In this document: positions 1 to 5,254 of the stretch, one piece after another
Layout of the letters: the number at the start of each line of letters is the position of its first letter
Position numbering within the stretch: the stretch's first letter is position 1
NCBI GenBank assembly: GCA_035496575.1
Contig: DATJEN010000028.1
Coordinates: 1-7,488 of the forward strand
Length of the DNA: 7,488 bases
Direction of reading: 5' to 3'
DNA from: PALSA-1355 sp035496575
GTDB taxonomy: Bacteria; Planctomycetota; Planctomycetia; Pirellulales; PALSA-1355
The notes under the pieces: model-generated
The model's database searches: none
The model's input: the letters and a program-made list of their open reading frames with translations, nothing else
What the model was told of the DNA's origin: nothing
Program-made: the position numbers and the translations under genes

Positions 1-2
1 CG

Positions 3-932
3 CTAGCCATCTCGCACGCCAGTATCGTGGTGCCGTTCGTAATGGGCGCGGCGCTCGCGCTGTGGCTTTATCCCTTGCTTGCGCCCAGCGGTATTTCGTT
101 CACCGCGTTTTCTCTGTTCCTCGCGATTTCGATGTCAATCACGGCCTTCCCGGTGCTGGCTCGAATTTTGACGGATCGCGGCATGCACAAGACGAGCCTG
201 GGGTCGATCGCGCTGGCTTGCGCGGCCACCGACGATGTCACGGCCTGGTGCTTGCTGGCCCTGGTGGTGGGCGTCGTTCAGTCGAATGTCGAGCAGGCGA
301 TGTTCGTCACCGCCGCCACGGTGGCGTACATCGGCATCATGATGCTTGTGGCGCGTCCACTCCTCAAACGGGCACTCGCTTCCTATCGAGTCCAGGGACT
401 AAGCCGTCTGGCATTTGGACTGGTGCTCGCCGGAATGCTGTTGTCGGCGCTGGCCACTGAGGCAATCGGCATTCACGCCATCTTCGGAGCATTTCTGTTC
501 GGAGCCTGTCTGCCGCGCGAGCAGGCGATCGTCGCGCAATTGGTGGAACGCATCGAAGGACTGGTCAGCACCCTATTGCTGCCCGCCTTCTTCGCCTTCG
601 TGGGCATGCGCACGCAGATTGGTTTACTCGACCAGTGGAGCCACTGGGCGATTTGCCTGGTCATCATTGCCGTGGCCACGGCCGGCAAATTCGGCGGCAC
701 CTTGGTTGCTGCCCGGCTGGGGGGATTGTCGTGGCGCCCCGCCGCCAGCCTGGGTATCCTGATGAACACCCGCGGACTAATGGAGCTGATCGTGCTGGGG
801 ATCGGCCTCGATCTGGGCGTTATCTCGCCCGAGCTGTTCGCGATGATGGTGATCATGGCGGTCGTCACCACGCTGGCGACAGCGCCGATCTTGAGCGCCC
901 TTAGCGCCCAGCAGGCCGCGGCGGCTGCATGA
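3..932 (+). CDS. Cation:proton antiporter, CPA2 / Na+/H+ exchanger family (5' end missing)
   Basis: Integral membrane antiporter that exchanges H+ for Na+ or K+ across the cytoplasmic membrane. The reading frame is open to the left edge, and the codons before the first GTG (position 27) read LAISHAS, which continues the family sequence. The gene therefore starts outside the window and only about 309 C-terminal residues are visible. What is seen is almost wholly hydrophobic, with roughly eight to nine membrane helices. It includes the unwound-helix motif ITAFPVLARIL (about 138-170), the ion-binding pair ATDDV (Asp-Asp codons at 231-236), GIHAIFGAFLFG (about 468-503) and NTRGLMEL (765-788), a hallmark of this CPA2/CHX-like branch. 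In CPA2 proteins a DD pair usually goes with electrogenic exchange; applying that here is inference. The protein ends soon after the last helix in a short Ala-rich tail, with no C-terminal TrkA-N or Usp domain as in KefB/KefC or some relatives. Which cation is carried cannot be told. Confidence 0.93.
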   Translation, partial: LAISHASIVVPFVMGAALALWLYPLLAPSGISFTAFSLFLAISMSITAFPVLARILTDRGMHKTSLGSIALACAATDDVTAWCLLALVVGVVQSNVEQAMFVTAATVAYIGIMMLVARPLLKRALASYRVQGLSRLAFGLVLAGMLLSALATEAIGIHAIFGAFLFGACLPREQAIVAQLVERIEGLVSTLLLPAFFAFVGMRTQIGLLDQWSHWAICLVIIAVATAGKFGGTLVAARLGGLSWRPAASLGILMNTRGLMELIVLGIGLDLGVISPELFAMMVIMAVVTTLATAPILSALSAQQAAAAA

Positions 933-1422
933 ATCGATAGGCGTCGCCCAGTTGCCGCCGCGTCATCGCGATGATCTCCTGCGTATGGCCGCCCAGGTGA
1001 ACCAAAGTTTGCACGACAATTCGCAACACGGTTGCTTCAACATCGCCGCGCAGCATCTGATAGTGGCGAACCTCGAGTAACTGTTCGCCCGCAAGCGCGG
1101 AGAGCGAATGATCGGCCAGCTCGATTGAGCGAGCCAGCCGCTCGCGAAGTTCCGCTTTGGCGATAGGCCCGCGCTCGGCGAACTCGCGATCCCGGTCGCG
1201 GTCGAACGGCTGGCCACCGATGACCGAACCGATCCGCTGTCCGATGTTGCCGGCCAAATGCAAAAGCAAATTCGCGATGCTGTTCGTAGCTTCGTTGGGC
1301 CGCCACCACAACTGCTGGTCCGTGAGTTGCTCGACGCAATGTTCGATCTTGCGATGGCAATCGGCCATCTCGCGCCGCGCTTCGCGAAGGAACTCGGTAC
1401 CAAGCTGCTGGGAGTTCGCCAT
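901..1422 (-). CDS. DinB-fold protein, DUF1572 family
   Basis: A 173-residue predicted cytoplasmic four-helix-bundle protein of the DinB/YfiT superfamily, many of whose members bind a divalent metal through three histidines. The match to DUF1572 is good: QLWWRPNEATNSIANLLLH (about 37-55), HLAGN (55-59), the RDRDREF block (75-81) and HLGGHTQEII (142-151). Candidate metal ligands are His55, His142 and His146. No reaction is established for this family, so detoxification or thiol-linked roles known from other DinB-fold enzymes should not be transferred. The frame stays open upstream, but that part is a shadow of holA. The ATG at 1422 gives the normal family N-terminus. It lies 8 bases after the holA stop, and no Shine-Dalgarno is visible (the preceding mRNA is pyrimidine-rich), so translational coupling to holA is likely. 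The stop lies inside the end of the opposing antiporter gene, a 32-bp tail-to-tail overlap. Confidence 0.88.
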   Translation of the reverse strand: MANSQQLGTEFLREARREMADCHRKIEHCVEQLTDQQLWWRPNEATNSIANLLLHLAGNIGQRIGSVIGGQPFDRDRDREFAERGPIAKAELRERLARSIELADHSLSALAGEQLLEVRHYQMLRGDVEATVLRIVVQTLVHLGGHTQEIIAMTRRQLGDAYRFMQPPRPAGR

Positions 1423-1430
1423 GGTCAATT

Positions 1431-2519
1431 TCAGGAGGAGCTTTTCGCGAGGGCCGCAGTTGCGGCGGAAGTCACGGCACTGGCCGGGGCCGCCAAACGC
1501 ACGATAAGCTCTTCGAGCACGAGGCGGCTTCTGGCGGGCGACGAGCTTGTGCCCTTGAGCGCCAGGTCGGCTTCGAGCAGCCAGCGGTAGAGCTGTTCGG
1601 CGCGAGCGCGCCCTAAATGCCTGAGTTGCTGCTCCGCTTTCGAGAGCACGAATGGTTTCACGCCGGCCTCTTCCAGTGCGCGGCGTAGATTGATTGGCCG
1701 CCGTGAGCGCTCGGCCTGGTCCACGATGCGAGCCGCGGCTGCGAAGCGCCTCAAGCTGGCCGCGATCTGTGCCAGTAGCGCGATGGGCACTTCTCCCGCC
1801 AGCAACAGACGATCGAGCTGCACGAGCGCCTGACGCGGTTGGCCCGCCAGCGCTGCGTCGAGCATTTCCCATGCGGTCTGCACGCGCCAGCCGCCGACGG
1901 CTTCGTTCACCAGCTCGCGCGTAATGCGCCCTCCCTGCCCCGCCATGGCGGCGAGCTTGGCCAGCTCCTGGTCGATCAGTCCCAGCTCAGGCTCCGTGCG
2001 CTCGGCCAATAGTTCCGCGGCAACCGGCTCGATCTCCACGCCATACGATTCCCGCGCCCGTGCAAAGAGCCATTTGAGCAGACGCGCGGGCGATGGAAAC
2101 TTGCATTCGATTTGCAGCCCATTCTCGGCGAGCGCTTTGTAGAGCCGCGTCGTGCTTGGCCAGGTTTTCACATCCAAGACCAGCACGGCGGACGACCGCT
2201 GATGACCGACGTAGTGCTCGAGAGCCGGTCGATTGTTGCTGACGAATTCGTCCGCCTCGTCGATGAGCACCAGGTGCCGACCGCCGCCGAACAACGCGCG
2301 CGTGGCGAGCGCGTCGGTTACGTCGCGCATGTCGCTCTCAGGCCCATTGAACGTTGAAACCGAAAAGTCGGCGTCCGCGCCAGAAAGCACCTGGCTCTTG
2401 AGCGCGGCCAGAACCTGACGCTTCAATAACGGCTCATCCCCAAACAGGACCCAGAAACCCGGCGCCGCGTGCTTGCCGGGATTCGCCAGATAGTCGAGAG
2501 CCTCGAGCGGTTTCGCCAT
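1431..2519 (-). CDS. holA: DNA polymerase III subunit delta (clamp loader)
   Basis: Delta subunit of the clamp-loader complex. It contacts the beta sliding clamp and opens the ring during DNA replication in the cytoplasm. The 362-residue length is normal for the family. Visible signatures are the AAA+-like N-terminus VLFGDEPLLK (24-33), a degenerate nucleotide-binding region as expected for delta; ATRALFGGGRHLVLIDEAD (72-90); NRPALEHYV (96-104); the central lid-like region with TEPELGLIDQELAKLA (175-190); VNEAVGGW (204-211); WEMLDAALAG (217-226); LLAGEVPIALLAQIA (239-253); and the C-terminal collar block LLEADLALKG (314-323) followed by LVLEELIVRL (333-342). The Ala/Ser-rich last 20 residues look like a disordered tail. 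The ATG start places the family N-terminus correctly; no clear Shine-Dalgarno precedes it. The DUF1572 gene follows 8 bases downstream, and aroC is divergent. Confidence 0.93.
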   Translation of the reverse strand: MAKPLEALDYLANPGKHAAPGFWVLFGDEPLLKRQVLAALKSQVLSGADADFSVSTFNGPESDMRDVTDALATRALFGGGRHLVLIDEADEFVSNNRPALEHYVGHQRSSAVLVLDVKTWPSTTRLYKALAENGLQIECKFPSPARLLKWLFARARESYGVEIEPVAAELLAERTEPELGLIDQELAKLAAMAGQGGRITRELVNEAVGGWRVQTAWEMLDAALAGQPRQALVQLDRLLLAGEVPIALLAQIAASLRRFAAAARIVDQAERSRRPINLRRALEEAGVKPFVLSKAEQQLRHLGRARAEQLYRWLLEADLALKGTSSSPARSRLVLEELIVRLAAPASAVTSAATAALAKSSS

Positions 2520-2525
2520 GCGCCC

Positions 2526-2531
2526 AATGTA
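2526..2531 (-). promoter_or_regulatory. Possible -10 element of holA (leaderless-type placement)
   Basis: On the minus strand the hexamer TACATT fits the loose TANNNT -10 pattern. It ends six bases before the holA ATG, so transcription would begin at or within a base or two of the start codon. The absence of a Shine-Dalgarno sequence agrees with a leaderless message. No good -35 is present. The hexamer is short and could occur by chance. Confidence 0.25.
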
Positions 2532-2643
2532 CCCGTTTCAATCAGGGTCGAAAGCGGCTGCGTTGCGGGCTCAGGCTTCAGCGCAGATAGCCCGCGTGCC
2601 CCAGCTCTCCAGAACCGACCTGTTCCCGCCCGCAGTCCGCGAT

Positions 2644-2649
2644 TAAAAT
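2644..2649 (+). promoter_or_regulatory. Possible -10 element for aroC
   Basis: TAAAAT matches the sigma-70 type consensus TATAAT at five of six positions and stands out in GC-rich surroundings. It lies 62 bases before the aroC start, which would give an untranslated leader of roughly 55 bases. No convincing -35 is found 16-18 bases upstream, so this is a weak candidate. Confidence 0.3.
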
Positions 2650-2699
2650 CGAGTTCGGCGCGCGTGTTTTTGGTCTGCGACGCAATTCTAGTGCTGCTT

Positions 2700-2704
2700 G
2701 GAAG
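2700..2704 (+). promoter_or_regulatory. Ribosome binding site of aroC
   Basis: GGAAG lies seven bases before the aroC ATG, a normal distance for a Shine-Dalgarno element. It supports the ATG at 2712 as the start, which also begins the conserved chorismate synthase N-terminus. Confidence 0.5.
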
Positions 2705-2711
2705 TTAAGCG

Positions 2712-3851
2712 ATGCTCCGCTATTGGACGGCTGGTGAATCTCACGGCAAAGCGCTCTTGGCGCTGGTCGATGGTTTTCCGGCCGGCGTGGAAGTGGAAAC
2801 CGACTCGATCGACGTCGAGCTGCGCCGCCGCCAAGGCGGTTATGGCCGCGGCGGACGGCAGCGCATCGAAACCGACCGCGTCGAGATCCTCAGCGGCATT
2901 TGGCACAACACCACCTTGGGCAGCCCCATCGCCCTGCAGGTAGTCAACAAAGACGCCAAGCTCGAGCGCATGGAAGATCTGGCACGGCCTCGGCCAGGGC
3001 ATGGCGATCTGACCGGCGCGATCAAGTACTTGGGATCGATCCGCGGCGTGCTCGAGCGCGCGAGCGCCCGCGAAACGGCGGTGCGGGTCGCCGCCGGCGC
3101 GCTCGCCAAGCAGTTGCTGCGGCCGTTTGGGATTACGGCGTTCGGCTATGTCGTCGAACTCGGCGGGATGGCGCTTGAGCCCCGGCCAGGCACACTCGAC
3201 GAGCAGCGTGCGATTCGCGACGCGAGCGAAATCTATAGCCTGAGTCCCGATCGCGATGAGAGCGTTAAAGCCCTGATTGACGCCAAAGGCAAAGAAGGCG
3301 ACACGCTGGGAGGAGTGATCGAAGTGCGCGTCGAGGGGTTGCCCTTCGGTCTGGGCACCCATGCCCAATGGGACCGCAAGCTGGACGGACGACTGGCGCA
3401 AGCCGTCATGGCGGTGCAAGCCATCAAGGGTGTGGAGATCGGTTTAGGATTCGAAGCTGCTCGGCGGCCCGGTTCGCAAGTGCACGACGCCATTCATTTC
3501 GATCCGGCCCAGAAGGACTCGTCCCAGCTTGGGTATGTCCGACCCACGAACAATGCCGGAGGCCTGGAGGCGGGCATGACCAATGGCCAGCCGCTTGTGA
3601 TTCGGGCAGCGAAGAAGCCGATCAGCACGTTGCGCAAGCCGCTGGACTCCATCAATCTCGATACCAAGCAGCCCGACCCGGCCAGCTATGAACGTAGCGA
3701 CGTGTGCGCGGTGCCGGCGGCGAGCGTGATTCTGGAAAACGTGGTGGCTTTCGAGATCGCCGCTGCGCTCGTCGATAAATTCGGCGGCGACAGCCTGCAA
3801 GAAATGCAAGCCCGCTGGAAGCTGTTTCAAGACATGGCCCGCGCACGCTAA
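2712..3851 (+). CDS. aroC: Chorismate synthase
   Basis: Catalyses the last step of the shikimate pathway, converting 5-enolpyruvylshikimate-3-phosphate to chorismate with loss of phosphate. It needs reduced FMN and acts in the cytoplasm as a tetramer. The protein has 379 residues, a normal length. All three family signatures are present: GESHGKALLALVDGFPAG (8-25) with catalytic His11; RPGHGDLTGAIKYLG (94-108) with the second catalytic His97, followed by RGVLERASARETA (111-123); and RSDVCAVPAASVILE (328-342) with the conserved Asp330. The basic stretch ELRRRQGGYGRGGRQ (36-50) corresponds to the flavin/substrate-binding arginine region. RPGHGD instead of the more common RPGHAD is a subgroup variant. 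The ATG is well placed behind a GGAAG element. The gene is divergent from holA, and a hairpin at its stop codon may end the transcript before the unknown gene 77 bases downstream. Confidence 0.98.
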   Translation: MLRYWTAGESHGKALLALVDGFPAGVEVETDSIDVELRRRQGGYGRGGRQRIETDRVEILSGIWHNTTLGSPIALQVVNKDAKLERMEDLARPRPGHGDLTGAIKYLGSIRGVLERASARETAVRVAAGALAKQLLRPFGITAFGYVVELGGMALEPRPGTLDEQRAIRDASEIYSLSPDRDESVKALIDAKGKEGDTLGGVIEVRVEGLPFGLGTHAQWDRKLDGRLAQAVMAVQAIKGVEIGLGFEAARRPGSQVHDAIHFDPAQKDSSQLGYVRPTNNAGGLEAGMTNGQPLVIRAAKKPISTLRKPLDSINLDTKQPDPASYERSDVCAVPAASVILENVVAFEIAAALVDKFGGDSLQEMQARWKLFQDMARAR

Positions 3852-3872
3852 AAGGTCCGGAACCTTTTTGCG
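3846..3872 (+). terminator. Hairpin at the end of aroC, possible intrinsic terminator
   Basis: An inverted repeat that contains the aroC stop codon. The inner stem AAAAGGT (3850-3856) pairs perfectly with ACCTTTT (3862-3868) around the loop CCGGA. After one T-T mismatch it extends by CGC (3846-3848) with GCG (3870-3872). The right arm ends in five T, so an intrinsic terminator with a short stem and U-run is possible. However, the T run lies within the stem and the stem core is weak, so it may instead be an mRNA 3'-end stabiliser or a weak attenuator. Confidence 0.45.
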
Positions 3873-3909
3873 ATAAGAATGGCGCGAAAAGTGACTTCAG
3901 GAACGTATT

Positions 3910-3915
3910 GGGGAG
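3910..3915 (+). promoter_or_regulatory. Possible ribosome binding site of the unknown membrane-anchored gene
   Basis: The purine run GGGGAG lies 13 bases before the ATG at 3929, somewhat further than usual. It favours the ATG at 3929 over the TTG at 3908, which overlaps this run. A second short run, AAGG, abuts the ATG and is too close to serve. Confidence 0.3.
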
Positions 3916-3928
3916 ACCGAGAGCAAGG

Positions 3929-5236
3929 ATGTTCTCGCTGCACGAAACCACCAGGCGGATGATCTGCCGGGCAGCCTTTGTGGCGCTGTGCTTGGGCCCG
4001 ACCGTCGCGGTGTTGGGCGCCGCCGCGATCGTGCGACATGCGTCCTTCACGCGCGGCCACGAGCGCGCCATCTCGGCCCAGCTTGGGCTGGCCGCGCACA
4101 TTTCGCGCGCGAGCACTCCCCGGCCCGGTGTCACGCTCTACGAGGGATTTGAACTCGCGGACCCCGAAACCTTGCAGCCGCTTGCGCGCCTGCCGTTTGT
4201 CGAAGTCGAGACGAACGCGGCCGCGGTCATCGTCCGCCTGCCGCATCCAGGAGTTCTCAATGGAGCTCGCCTCGAGCGCTTGTGGCGATTGGCGCGGCAA
4301 TCGCTTGCGCTCGAGCGACCAGGTACCACCCTGCGGCTGGCCGCCCAGAATCTGACCATACATTTGCCCGCCGGCGATCAGAGCGTCACCGATGTCAACG
4401 CCGAAATTGAATCTAGCGAAGCGGAGTCGCGCTTGAGCGCGTCGTTCCGCCATGCATCGTCCGACCCAGCGACCAGCCACGCCGCGCTGCTCACGATTGC
4501 CTGCCCGCGCCAGTCGCCGCACGCGGCAAGTGCGATCGACTTTTCGACCGGCTCCGATTTCCTGCCGTGCTCGATGGCCGCGGGCCTGTGGCCTTCCGTT
4601 GCCAGCTTAGGCAGCGCGAGCGAATTCCACGGCCGCATCTCGGGCTTCGTCGACGACCATAGCTGGCGGATGCGCGTAACCGGCGAGCTCAAGCGCATCG
4701 ATCTCGATCGGCTCGTCAGCACGCAGTTTCCCCACCAGCTTTCCGGCCAGGGACAGCTCACGCTCGACCACTTGAGCGTGGAAAATGGCCGCCTGGCGAG
4801 CGCGGCGGGTGTGATCTCCGCCGGGCCCGGCCGGATCAGCCCCACGCTCATCGCCGCAGTCGAACAGCACCTGCAATTCGGCGCCGGCCAGGATCTGCCC
4901 GAGCAACAAGCCAGCGACTTGGGCTACACGAAATTGAAAGCCGCATTCGCGATCAACTCGCAAGGGCTCATGATTCGTGGCGAGCTGCCGGGGCACGCTC
5001 ACGCCGTGCTGCTCGGCGAACGACAGGCGGAGCTGCTGCGCGAGCCCGAGGTGCTCGTTCAGCCAGCCGTCCATCTGGTGCGGGCACTCGTGCCGCAGTC
5101 AGAAGTTCAAGTACCAGCCACGCGTGAAACGTCGGCGTTGGTCAATCTCTTGCCGGTTCCATCGATCATGCCGGCCGCGGGCGGAAAAGAGACGAGCGAG
5201 GCCCGCTCGCTGCGCGTCGGTAACAAACGACGGTAG
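3929..5236 (+). CDS. Membrane-anchored protein of unknown function, AsmA-like features
   Basis: I do not recognise a named family. The 435-residue protein begins with a basic cytoplasmic end (TTRR, 7-10), then one hydrophobic helix (about 12-35). The rest is soluble and by topology should lie in the periplasm. The body has alternating polar and hydrophobic residues suggesting many beta strands. TLRLAAQNLTIHLP (134-147) with SVTDVNAEIES (152-162), and FHGRISGFVDDHSWRMRV (233-250) with TGELKRIDLDRLV (251-263) and LSGQGQLTLDHLSVENGRL (271-289), resemble the layered beta repeats of AsmA/TamB-like envelope proteins, where lines such as 'the product of gene X defines function' rest on lipid transport or outer-membrane assembly. 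I recall similar undescribed proteins in planctomycetes; this is memory, not a search. The C-terminal 60 residues are Pro/Ala/Ser-rich and probably flexible. A TTG at 3908 would add seven residues; ATG 3929 is preferred. It follows aroC by 77 bases and ends 18 bp from the convergent ccsA. Confidence 0.75.
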   Translation: MFSLHETTRRMICRAAFVALCLGPTVAVLGAAAIVRHASFTRGHERAISAQLGLAAHISRASTPRPGVTLYEGFELADPETLQPLARLPFVEVETNAAAVIVRLPHPGVLNGARLERLWRLARQSLALERPGTTLRLAAQNLTIHLPAGDQSVTDVNAEIESSEAESRLSASFRHASSDPATSHAALLTIACPRQSPHAASAIDFSTGSDFLPCSMAAGLWPSVASLGSASEFHGRISGFVDDHSWRMRVTGELKRIDLDRLVSTQFPHQLSGQGQLTLDHLSVENGRLASAAGVISAGPGRISPTLIAAVEQHLQFGAGQDLPEQQASDLGYTKLKAAFAINSQGLMIRGELPGHAHAVLLGERQAELLREPEVLVQPAVHLVRALVPQSEVQVPATRETSALVNLLPVPSIMPAAGGKETSEARSLRVGNKRR

Positions 5237-5254
5237 CGCCAGCCGTGCGGTGGA

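Larger units (their letters stand above)
2520..2711. other. Divergent intergenic region, holA / aroC
   Basis: A 192-bp gap between the start codons of holA (minus strand) and aroC (plus strand). It must hold or lie close to the promoters of both genes. I see no open frame with coding character, no long repeat and no recognisable riboswitch or leader peptide. It is somewhat richer in A/T around 2640-2650 and 2665-2705 than the surrounding coding sequence. Confidence 0.7.

Noticed and set aside
1433..1440. Perfect Shine-Dalgarno-like AGGAGGAG on the plus strand
   Set aside because: No suitable plus-strand start codon follows at 5-12 bases. The sequence is the complement of the Ser-Ser-stop codons of holA.
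1423..1872. N-terminal extension of the DUF1572 frame, giving 323 residues
   Set aside because: The extension is an off-frame reading of holA, is rich in Arg and Gly, and the family N-terminus begins at the ATG at 1422.
2688..3419. 243-codon open frame antisense to aroC
   Set aside because: It is fully explained as the reverse of the strongly conserved aroC reading frame.
3874..3880. TAAGAAT as a -10 element for the gene at 3929
   Set aside because: Poor match to consensus and no -35; part of it adjoins the aroC hairpin. It cannot be told from chance.
5212..5239. Possible terminator between the unknown gene and ccsA (CGTCG at 5215-5219 with CGACG at 5228-5232)
   Set aside because: Only five paired bases with an eight-base loop, a bulged extension and no T run on either strand. 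It is too weak to call.
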